From contig JAYRFK010000052.1 in NCBI GenBank assembly GCA_041908445.1, positions 1 to 64,000 on the forward strand: a stretch of 64,000 bases of DNA, in the 5' to 3' direction. The translations under genes were made by a program, and so were the position numbers. The DNA is from JAEUJM01 sp041908445 (lineage in GTDB: Bacteria > Actinomycetota > Acidimicrobiia > Acidimicrobiales > DATDAH01). The notes under the pieces are model-generated. The model had not been told where the DNA came from and ran no database searches. It saw only the letters and a program-made list of their open reading frames with translations. Below, in pieces: positions 24,847-31,709 of this stretch (positions within the stretch are counted from its first letter, which is position 1; each line of letters opens with the position of its first letter).

Positions 24847-25755
24847 TCAGTAGGCCCGGGTGTCGACGATGTTGCCGTCGGGGTCGAGCAGGAAGGCGGT
24901 GTCGCCGTCGTTGTTCCAGATGGCCGAGCCCTCGTTGCACCAGAAGAGGTCGGTCGCCGACGGCGTGCCGCAGCCCGTGTGGACGGTCACGGAACCGCCC
25001 GCGGGAAGGGTGAACCCCACAGGAAACGAGAAGCGGTGGGACGCGGTCTCGTCCTTGACGCCCCACCCCGTCAGGTCGACCTCGTCCGGGCCGGCGTTGC
25101 GGATCACGACGTACTCGGCGTTGGCGTCGAGGGTGTCGTCGCCGGGCGGATCGGCGACGAGCTCGCCGATCACCACCGAGCCGGCGTCGGAGTCGACCCG
25201 GCCGCAGGCGTCGGGCGCCCAGAGGCCGCGGCCCGCGGCCTCGGCGGAGGCTTGGGCGGCGTCGAGCTCGTCGGCCCGGGCCACGTCGGGCTCATAGCGG
25301 TAGGCCAGCGCGAACCCGTCCTCGACGAGCCGCCGGTTGACGAACGTGTCGCCCACGAAGACGTAGCGCAGGAGCCGGTCGAACTGGTCGCGGTCGCTCT
25401 CGTCCCTGACCAGGCGCACCTCGCGGCCCGCCACCAGGTCGGTGAGAGCCGCGGTGGCCTCCGCGGCGAAGCACTCGCCGGACTCGGGGGTGTTGATGCC
25501 GATCAGGCGCACGTCCTCCTCGCGCCCGGCGAGCTCGACCGTGAGGGTGTCGCCGTCGGTCACCCCCACCACGGGGGCCCGATCCCCCCGACCTCCGTTC
25601 GTCGGCGAGGCCGGCGGGCGGGTCGACGAGGGCGGTGCCGGGGCCGCCGCGGTGGTGGGCGTCGGCCCACCGGGCGCCGCACCGCCACCGTCGCCGGTCG
25701 AGGCGCAGGCCGCGACGAGCGCCACCACCAGGAGACCGAGCCCGACGCGCCGCAC
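24847..25755 (-). CDS. Thermonuclease (SNase) fused to a lamin-tail domain, lipoprotein
   Basis: 302 residues. Lipoprotein signal (VVALVAAC, Cys17) and Pro/Thr linker, then an SNase domain (about 60-180) with the catalytic pattern: Asp pair in GVTDGDTLTV, Arg and Glu in VRLIGINTPES, Arg of FDRLLRYVFV. Next a lamin-tail (LTD) domain (about 190-302) with AEYVVIRNAGPDEVDLTGWGVKDE and WNNDGDTAFLLDPDG. SNases cut DNA and RNA with Ca2+; LTD domains are often linked to secreted nucleases and may anchor or target them. An extracellular nuclease for nutrient scavenging is a reasonable inference. Confidence 0.88.
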   Translation of the reverse strand: MRRVGLGLLVVALVAACASTGDGGGAAPGGPTPTTAAAPAPPSSTRPPASPTNGGRGDRAPVVGVTDGDTLTVELAGREEDVRLIGINTPESGECFAAEATAALTDLVAGREVRLVRDESDRDQFDRLLRYVFVGDTFVNRRLVEDGFALAYRYEPDVARADELDAAQASAEAAGRGLWAPDACGRVDSDAGSVVIGELVADPPGDDTLDANAEYVVIRNAGPDEVDLTGWGVKDETASHRFSFPVGFTLPAGGSVTVHTGCGTPSATDLFWCNEGSAIWNNDGDTAFLLDPDGNIVDTRAY

Positions 25756-25812
25756 GACCCCGTCCTATCACCGGCCCGTGACACGCGGCCGGTACCCGGC
25801 CGAACCGGGTAA

Positions 25813-25826
25813 GGGACCAACGGCCC
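25813..25826 (+). promoter_or_regulatory. DosR/DevR-like box upstream of pcm
   Basis: GGGACCAACGGCCC matches GGGAC-N4-G-Y-CCC apart from a G/Y change and ends 40 nt before the pcm ATG. A related inverted copy (GGGCGTTGG-CT-GGTCC, about 25845-25860) follows, so the two could form a paired site. The divergent nuclease gene starts 58 nt away on the other side. Confidence 0.5.
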
Positions 25827-25865
25827 TGGCCCGTCCCCGCCGACGGGCGTTGGCTGGTCCTTGAG

Positions 25866-26558
25866 ATGACCTTTCACCGCGCTCCCGATGCCACCACGCA
25901 GCGCTCGCAGATGGTCGAGCACGACCTCGCGGCGCGGGGCATCACCGATCCGAGGGTGCTGGCGGTCATGGGCGAGCTCCCCCGGGAGCGGTTCGTCGCC
26001 GCCGACCTGGCCCACCTGGCCTACGACGACTGCCCACTGCCCATCGGCGACGACCAGACCATCTCGCAGCCGTACATCGTGGCACTGATGACCGAGGCCC
26101 TCGAGCTCGGTCCGGGCGACCGGGTGCTCGAGATCGGGACGGGCTCCGGCTACGCCGCCGCCGTGCTCGGCCGACTCGCCGGCACCGTCTGGACCGTCGA
26201 GCGCCACCGGAGCCTGGCCGAGCAGGCCGCCGCGCACCTCCACGCCCTGGACTTCGCCAACGTCCATGTGGTCGTCGGCGACGGCACCCTCGGCTGGCCG
26301 GACGAGGCGCCGTACGACGCCATCGTCGTCACCGCGGGTGGGCCCTCGGTGCCGAAGGCGCTGCTCTACCAGCTGGGCGAGGGTGGCCGCCTCGTCATGC
26401 CCGTCGGCGAGTGGGGCGGCCAGGAGCTCACCCGGGTGCGCCGCTCGGGCGCCGACCTCACCTACGAGGACCTCGGGCCGGTCCGGTTCGTGCCCCTCGT
26501 CGGCGCCCAGGGGTGGGGTGACGCCGAAGCGGCGGCGACCTACCCCATCGCTCGCTGA
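25866..26558 (+). CDS. pcm: Protein-L-isoaspartate O-methyltransferase
   Basis: 230 residues. It methylates L-isoaspartyl residues in aged proteins with SAM, starting their repair. Seen: the N-terminal substrate segment RERFVAADLAHLAYDD, DDQTISQPYIVALMTEAL, SAM motif I LEIGTGSGYAAAVL (88-101), VERHRSLAEQA, and the GGPSVPKALLYQLGEGGRLVMPVG block. The C-terminus departs somewhat from E. coli Pcm. The gene's 3' end overlaps the convergent glycosyltransferase gene by 19 bp. The box at 25813-25826 suggests activation in low oxygen or dormancy, when protein repair would be useful. Confidence 0.9.
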   Translation: MTFHRAPDATTQRSQMVEHDLAARGITDPRVLAVMGELPRERFVAADLAHLAYDDCPLPIGDDQTISQPYIVALMTEALELGPGDRVLEIGTGSGYAAAVLGRLAGTVWTVERHRSLAEQAAAHLHALDFANVHVVVGDGTLGWPDEAPYDAIVVTAGGPSVPKALLYQLGEGGRLVMPVGEWGGQELTRVRRSGADLTYEDLGPVRFVPLVGAQGWGDAEAAATYPIAR

Positions 26559-27832
26559 GCGACCGCCTCCAGGCGCTCGAGCAACGCCCCCGGCGGGTCG
26601 GGGTCGAGCCACGCCATGATGCGCTCGTGGGCGCAGCGACCCAGGTCGGGCCAGCGCGCCCTCGCCGTCCACGCCCGCTCCAGCGCGTCGGCGACCTCGT
26701 GGCGCTCGACCCCCCGGGCGAGGAAGCCGGTCACGTCGTCGACCACCCACTCGCGGAGGCCGCCGACGGCGGTCGCGACCACGGGTCGACCGCAGGCCAT
26801 GGCCTCGGCCACCGACAGGGGCGCGCCCTCCGACCGGGACGGGAGCACGAGCAGCTCGTGCCTCGCCCACACCTCGGCCACGTCGGCGGTGGGGCCCTCG
26901 ACGGTCACCCGGCCCGTGAGGTCGAGGTGACCGATCAGGTCGCGCAGGTAGTCCTCCTGGCGCACCTCCCCGTAGAGGTGCAGGTGGACGTCCCGGTCCG
27001 GCCAGGGCGGACGGGACAGGACGTCGAGGAGCAGGTCGACGCCCTTGGCGATGGACACCCGGCCCACGAACGCCAGCGAGGCGGCACCCGACCCCTGCTC
27101 GGGCCACGGGAGGGGGACGGGCGGCAGCTCGGGCAGCGGGTTCGTGAACAGGAAGCGGGGCGAGACGCTCATGGCGAGCTGGCGCTCGACGGCCTCGGCC
27201 ACCGCGTCGGTGCTGAAGCCGCGCGCGCCGGCACCCGAGTAGGCCGACCGCAGGCGAGCGCGTGCACCCGGCCGCGGGTCGTGGCGCTCGTCGACCGCGT
27301 GGGTGATCACCACGTAGGGACAGGCCAGGTCGGCCAGCAGGGCGGTGACCCCCCGGTCGCCGATGTCGTAGTGGGCCCCCTGGTTGACGACCAGCAGGTC
27401 GGGACGGAACTCCAGGAGGCGGTCGTCGACCAGGGCGACGCCCGGTCGTCCCCGTCGGCGGGCGGCCACCGTGGCCGCCACCCGCCGGTGCAGGCGCCGC
27501 GGTGCGAGCGGGGGCGGCGGCGAGCTCGGGTGGGGCCCGGGTTCGGGATCGTCGTCGTCGCCGGCGTACACGCGCTGGAAGACCTCGGCGCCCAGGCCCG
27601 CCAGCGGCGCCAGGCGCTCGTCCGTGCCCGGCCAACCCCGCACCGACGCCGCCACCGCGTGGCCCTTGCTCGCCGCCCGGCAGGCGGTGGCCAGCCACAG
27701 GGGCTCGGACCCGCCCCACGGCTCGGTCTCGAGCAGCGACAGGAAGGCCAGCCGCAGGGGGCGGGCCGGGCGCGACGGCACCGGCCGGCCGCCCTCCTCG
27801 CGCTCCTCGCGCCGCTCGCCCCCCGCTGGCAC
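26540..27832 (-). CDS. Glycosyltransferase family 4 (GT-B fold)
   Basis: 430 residues. The C-terminal Rossmann domain has LAFVGRVSIAKGVDLLLDVL, LHLYGEV, LLVLPSRSEGAPLSVAEAMACGRPVVAT and GGLREWV, the nucleotide-sugar binding signature of GT4. The N-terminal domain begins RLAFLSLLETEPWGGSEPLW, an unusual acceptor-site loop. Donor and acceptor are unknown. Starts with GTG; TACCGT (27839-27844 on the minus strand) is six bases upstream. Divergent from the radical SAM gene, with which it may share a regulatory region. Confidence 0.88.
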   Translation of the reverse strand: MPAGGERREEREEGGRPVPSRPARPLRLAFLSLLETEPWGGSEPLWLATACRAASKGHAVAASVRGWPGTDERLAPLAGLGAEVFQRVYAGDDDDPEPGPHPSSPPPPLAPRRLHRRVAATVAARRRGRPGVALVDDRLLEFRPDLLVVNQGAHYDIGDRGVTALLADLACPYVVITHAVDERHDPRPGARARLRSAYSGAGARGFSTDAVAEAVERQLAMSVSPRFLFTNPLPELPPVPLPWPEQGSGAASLAFVGRVSIAKGVDLLLDVLSRPPWPDRDVHLHLYGEVRQEDYLRDLIGHLDLTGRVTVEGPTADVAEVWARHELLVLPSRSEGAPLSVAEAMACGRPVVATAVGGLREWVVDDVTGFLARGVERHEVADALERAWTARARWPDLGRCAHERIMAWLDPDPPGALLERLEAVAQRAMG

Positions 27833-27904
27833 GCCGGAACGGTAGCGCCGGCGGTCGGCCGGGATCGCGCCGAACGCCGCTGGTAGCGTCCGCGGCCACC
27901 TCCC

Positions 27905-29038
27905 ATGGTCCGCATCCCCCTGTCACGGCTGCGCCGCCGGTTCGGCGCCGCGAGCGCCGACGCCGCGCCGCCCGCGCCGCTGGTGGCCACGGCCTGCTAC
28001 GCGCCCCACACCAACCTCTTCCTGGGCACGACCGGCGACGTCTACCCGTGCTGCGACAGCATCGGGTACCCCCTCGGCAACGTCGCCCGGGAACGGCTCC
28101 CCGAGATCTGGGCCGGGGCGCGGCTCCATGCCCTCCGGGCGGCCCTCGCCGCGGACGACTACTCCCTCGGCTGCGGTTACTGCGAGCGCCGCCTCGCGGG
28201 CGGGGTCCGGCCCCAGTCCCGCTTCTACGACGAGGTGCCCCCGCTCGAGGTCGAGCCCGCGTACCCCCGTCGGATCGAGTTCAACATCAGCAACGCCTGC
28301 AACCTCCAGTGCGTGATGTGCGACGGTGACCTCTCGTCGTCCATCCGGATCCACCGGGAGAAGCGGCCACCGCTCCCCCAGGTCTACGGCGAGGAGTTCT
28401 TCGCCGACGTGGTGCCGTTCGTCGACGCGCTCGACGACGCCAGCTTCACGGGTGGCGAGCCCTTCCTCGGGGCCGAGAACCACCGGATCTGGGACCTACT
28501 GATCACCCGGAACCCGGAGGTCCGCCACACGGTCACGACCAACGGCACGCGCTGGGACCGTCGGGTGGAACAGGTCCTCGACGGCCTGCGCACCTACGTC
28601 AACGTGTCGGTGGACGGCTTCAGCGCCGCCACCTACGAGCAGGTGCGCGTCGGCGCCGACCGCGAGGCCGTGTTCGCCAACATCGAGCGCTTCGCCGCCT
28701 ACGCCGAGCGGGCGGGCACCGAGGTGCGGATCTTCCACTGCCTCATGCCCCAGAACCACCACGAGCTCGGCGACCTGCTCCTGTGGGCCGAGGACCGTGG
28801 GCTCCCGGTGACCATCCACGTGGTGGAGGACCCCGACGAGTGCTGCCTCGAGCGCCTGCCGGACGACGAGTGGGCGGCGGTGCGGGCGTCGCTGCTCGAG
28901 CAGGGCGAGCGGGTGCTGCCCCGGCTCGACCGCAACGCCGCGGCGCTCCGCGAACAGCTCGACCGCGTCGAGCACGCCACCCTCCGGCCGGCCCTCGGCG
29001 CGGCCGGCGACCTCAGCACCGCCGAGCGGCGACGCTGA
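27905..29038 (+). CDS. Radical SAM protein with an N-terminal SPASM/twitch-like Cys region
   Basis: 377 residues. The radical SAM cluster motif CX3CX2C is at Cys132/136/139 (NACNLQCVMC), followed by the GGEP SAM-binding motif (SFTGGEPFLG) and the NVSVDG strand. Before the core, Cys31, Cys49, Cys50, Cys90 and Cys93 form a SPASM/twitch-like auxiliary cluster region (TNLFLGTTGDVYPCCDS and LGCGYC). SPASM domains usually lie C-terminal, so the order is inverted. Such proteins modify peptides or carbohydrates; next to a glycosyltransferase, glycan modification is possible but not shown. TAGCGT at 27884-27889 is a likely -10. Confidence 0.85.
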   Translation: MVRIPLSRLRRRFGAASADAAPPAPLVATACYAPHTNLFLGTTGDVYPCCDSIGYPLGNVARERLPEIWAGARLHALRAALAADDYSLGCGYCERRLAGGVRPQSRFYDEVPPLEVEPAYPRRIEFNISNACNLQCVMCDGDLSSSIRIHREKRPPLPQVYGEEFFADVVPFVDALDDASFTGGEPFLGAENHRIWDLLITRNPEVRHTVTTNGTRWDRRVEQVLDGLRTYVNVSVDGFSAATYEQVRVGADREAVFANIERFAAYAERAGTEVRIFHCLMPQNHHELGDLLLWAEDRGLPVTIHVVEDPDECCLERLPDDEWAAVRASLLEQGERVLPRLDRNAAALREQLDRVEHATLRPALGAAGDLSTAERRR

Positions 29039-29056
29039 GGCCGGCGTCCACACCGG

Positions 29057-30304
29057 TCACGGGCCGGCGGGGACGGCCTCGCACTTGGTGAGCGTGTTCG
29101 TGCCCGGCCCGCCGATGCAGGTGTCGGTCTGGTCGCCGCCGTTGAGGGTGTCGTTGCCCCCGGCGCCGTTGAGGGTGTCGTTGCCTCCCTGACCCCGGAG
29201 CGTGTCGTTGCCGCCCCGACCACAGATGCGGTCGTTGCCGAGATCGCCGTTGATGACATCACGGCCCGCCGTCCCGACGATCACGTCGCCGGCACCCGAG
29301 GGGAGGCCGTACGCACCGACGAGCACCGTGGCGACCTGGCCGTCGCACTTCGGCGTGGTGAGCCGGCCGACCCGGCCGTTGCCCTGGCTGGCGAACCAGA
29401 TGTTCTTGTCCGGGCCGACGGCGATCCCCTGGGGGAACTCGAGGTTGGCGTTGGCGAAGGTGGCGACCGCCCCGGCAGTGGTCACCCGCGCGATGCGGTG
29501 CTGGTTGCCCTCCGACACCCACAGGTTGCCGTCCGGGCCGGCCACGACGTCGGTCGCCCCGGAGACCCCGAGGAAGCTGCTGAACGCGCCGGCCGTGCTG
29601 ATGCGCCCGAGGCTGCTGTTGGCGCTGTTGGCGTACCAGAGGGCGCCATCGGGGCCGCTGGTGATGCCCAACGGGAGGCGGACGTGGGTGGCGTTGGCGA
29701 AGGTCGTGATGACGCCGGTGGTGGTGATCCGGCCGATGCGGTTGTTGCTCGAGGACGTGAACCAGAGGTTGCCGTCACCGCCGGCGGTGATCCCGTAGGG
29801 GCCGTCCACGTTGGCGTTGACCGGGAAGACCGTGATCGCCCCGGCCGTCGTGATCTTGCCGATGCGGTCGTTGTCGTGGCTGGTGAACCAGAGGTTGCCG
29901 TCGGGGCCGGCGGTGATCGCCTGGGGTCGGTTGATGTTGGCGTTCGTGTACAGGGTGACCGTGCCCGACGGGGTGATCTTGCCGATGGCGCTGGCCTGGC
30001 GGGCCGTGAACCAGAGGTTGCCGTCGGGGCCGGCCACGATGTCGTTCGGCCCGTAGCTCGGGTCCTGCGGGAAGACCGTGACGGTGCCGGATGGCGTCAC
30101 CTTGCCGATCTTGTCGCCGTTCGAGCTGGCGAACCAGATGTTGCCGTCGGGGCCCGCGGTCACGCTGTCGGGCGAGCCCATGCCGGCGGCCGTGAACGTG
30201 GTGATCTGGTTCAGGGCGCCGGCGGGCGGGGCGCCGGCGAGGTCGAGGGCGGCCAGGCCGGCGAGCAGCACGGCGGTGGCGAGGAGGGACAGGGGTCGTC
30301 GCAT
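29057..30304 (-). CDS. Secreted beta-propeller (Vgb/NHL-like) protein with RTX calcium-binding tail
   Basis: 415 residues. Signal peptide (about 1-31), then seven or eight repeats of about 42 residues built on GPDGNLWFT and IGKITPSGTVT, the pattern of streptogramin-lyase/NHL beta-propellers. From about residue 345 GRGGNDTLRGQ, GGNDTLNGAG and GGNDTLNGGDQTD repeats form an RTX calcium-binding beta-roll. RTX tails normally belong to type I-secreted proteins, but this one has an N-terminal signal; Ca2+ may trigger folding outside. Function unknown. The internal ATG is chosen because it opens the signal peptide. A TGAGTAG palindrome lies 36 nt upstream. Confidence 0.88.
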   Translation of the reverse strand: MRRPLSLLATAVLLAGLAALDLAGAPPAGALNQITTFTAAGMGSPDSVTAGPDGNIWFASSNGDKIGKVTPSGTVTVFPQDPSYGPNDIVAGPDGNLWFTARQASAIGKITPSGTVTLYTNANINRPQAITAGPDGNLWFTSHDNDRIGKITTAGAITVFPVNANVDGPYGITAGGDGNLWFTSSSNNRIGRITTTGVITTFANATHVRLPLGITSGPDGALWYANSANSSLGRISTAGAFSSFLGVSGATDVVAGPDGNLWVSEGNQHRIARVTTAGAVATFANANLEFPQGIAVGPDKNIWFASQGNGRVGRLTTPKCDGQVATVLVGAYGLPSGAGDVIVGTAGRDVINGDLGNDRICGRGGNDTLRGQGGNDTLNGAGGNDTLNGGDQTDTCIGGPGTNTLTKCEAVPAGP

Positions 30305-30339
30305 AGGAGCGATGATCCTCCCATGTGACCGGGTGGTCC

Positions 30340-30356
30340 TGAGTAGCACCTGCTCA
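30340..30356. promoter_or_regulatory. Palindromic candidate operator, third copy
   Basis: TGAGTAGCACCTGCTCA differs from the 3722 and 8409 copies by one change in the right half. It lies 36 nt upstream of the propeller/RTX start (30304, minus strand), matching the spacing of the other two copies. Confidence 0.55.
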
Positions 30357-30380
30357 GATTCGGGCCCCCTCACCACCCGG

Positions 30381-30394
30381 CACCTACTCAGGTG
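30381..30394. promoter_or_regulatory. Half-site of the TGAGTAG element within a small palindrome
   Basis: CACCTACTCAGGTG contains the CCTACTCA half-site seen in the three full copies and is itself an inverted repeat (CACCT/AGGTG). It lies 46 nt upstream of the ATG at 30441 and could serve that gene or add to the site at 30340. Confidence 0.35.
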
Positions 30395-30440
30395 CCCCTG
30401 CGGGAGGCGCGGGCCCCCGGCGAGCCGCGAGAATCACGGC

Positions 30441-31553
30441 ATGGACTTGACGGTCGGCGCCATCCCCTTCTACTTCTCGAGCATGGGCGCGGAGGCGTGG
30501 TACCTGAAGCGCCGCGCCGAGCGCGAGGGCCCGTCGAGCTCGGACTACGAGCGCGACGACACCCTGGCCAACCTGGCCATGGGCACGCTCAGCCTCGTCG
30601 TCCCCCTCGCCACCCGGGCCCTCGCCGAGAAGATCGCCCCGCAGCGCTCGAAGGTGGGCAAGGGGCTCGTCGCCCTCGCTGCCGGCGCCGCGGCGGTCAC
30701 CACCGTCGCCGACTGGCGGTCCCGTCGGGCCGAGCGCCGCCAGGACCGCGACCAGGCGCGCGCCGTCGCCCGCGTGGCCGGCCCGACCGCGATCCTCGCC
30801 GGCGGGGTCGCCGCCGCCACCGCCTTCGCCACCGCCACCAGCCCCAAGGCGATGTGGGGCAGCAAGGCCCGCGGCCGCCGGGACCTCGGCGCCGGCGCGG
30901 TGGGTCTCGCCGTCGCCATCGCCGGCTGGGACTTCATCTACTACTGGAACCACCGCTTCGACCACGAGACCCGCTACCTCTGGGCGTACCACGTGGCCCA
31001 TCACTCGTCGGAGCGCTACAACCTCTCGACCGCGCTGCGCCAGCCCGTCGCCGACTTCCTGAACGTGGCCGTGCCCTACGGCGCCCTCAGCCTCGTCGGC
31101 GTCCGACCCGCGCTGATCGAGACCGCCCGGCAGGTCAACCTGATCTACCAGTACTGGATCCACACCGACGTCATCAAGCGCCTCGGCCCCGCCGAGGAGG
31201 TGCTCAACACCCCCTCGCACCACCGGGTCCACCACGGCTCGAACCGCCGCTACATCGACCGCAACCACGGCTCGATCCTCATCCTCTGGGACCGGCTCTT
31301 CGGCACCTTCGAGCGCGAGGACGACGACGACCCGGTGATCTACGGCCTGACCAAGAACATCGAGTCGTTCAACCCGGTGCGCATCGCCGACCACGAGTAC
31401 CTCGACATCGTCCGCGACGTCGCCGACTCCGACAACTGGCGCGACCGCCTCTCGTTCGTCTTCCGCGGCCCGGGCTGGGCCTACGCCCGCCGCGCCGAGC
31501 TCGACGCCGACGACGAGCCGGGCGACGTGGCCCTCGCCGCCCCGGCGGCCTGA
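30441..31553 (+). CDS. Sterol desaturase / fatty acid hydroxylase family membrane protein
   Basis: 370 residues. Membrane helices (about 55-75, 110-135, 150-170) surround a di-iron His-box set: HRFDHE, HVAHHSSERYN, and HHRVHHGSNRRYID further on, the HX2-4HH pattern of the fatty acid hydroxylase superfamily. These O2-dependent enzymes hydroxylate or desaturate lipids, sterols or carotenoids; substrate is unknown. The last His box is followed by WDRLFGTFE, typical of the family. The ATG at 30441 is the first start before the hydrophobic N-terminus. Confidence 0.9.
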   Translation: MDLTVGAIPFYFSSMGAEAWYLKRRAEREGPSSSDYERDDTLANLAMGTLSLVVPLATRALAEKIAPQRSKVGKGLVALAAGAAAVTTVADWRSRRAERRQDRDQARAVARVAGPTAILAGGVAAATAFATATSPKAMWGSKARGRRDLGAGAVGLAVAIAGWDFIYYWNHRFDHETRYLWAYHVAHHSSERYNLSTALRQPVADFLNVAVPYGALSLVGVRPALIETARQVNLIYQYWIHTDVIKRLGPAEEVLNTPSHHRVHHGSNRRYIDRNHGSILILWDRLFGTFEREDDDDPVIYGLTKNIESFNPVRIADHEYLDIVRDVADSDNWRDRLSFVFRGPGWAYARRAELDADDEPGDVALAAPAA

Positions 31554-31581
31554 GCCGTCACCGGCGGCCTACCTTGGCCGC

Positions 31582-31698
31582 ATGTTCTTCTACGGGCTGG
31601 GCATCTTCTTCGTCGTGGCGATCCTGCTGATCGTCGCGTTCGTCAAGGTCAAGAAGCGCGACCGCGCCTACGGGCGCGGCGAGGGCTTCGAGGAGTAG
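31582..31698 (+). CDS. 38-residue single-helix membrane protein
   Basis: MFFYGLGIFFVVAILLIVAF followed by VKVKKRDRAYGRGEGFEE: one N-terminal transmembrane helix and a positively charged cytoplasmic tail. TACCTT at 31570-31575, six bases before the ATG, supports a leaderless start, and codon use matches the neighbours. No family recognised; it may be a small regulatory or assembly subunit. Confidence 0.6.
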   Translation: MFFYGLGIFFVVAILLIVAFVKVKKRDRAYGRGEGFEE

Positions 31699-31709
31699 GC
31701 CCGCCCCCC

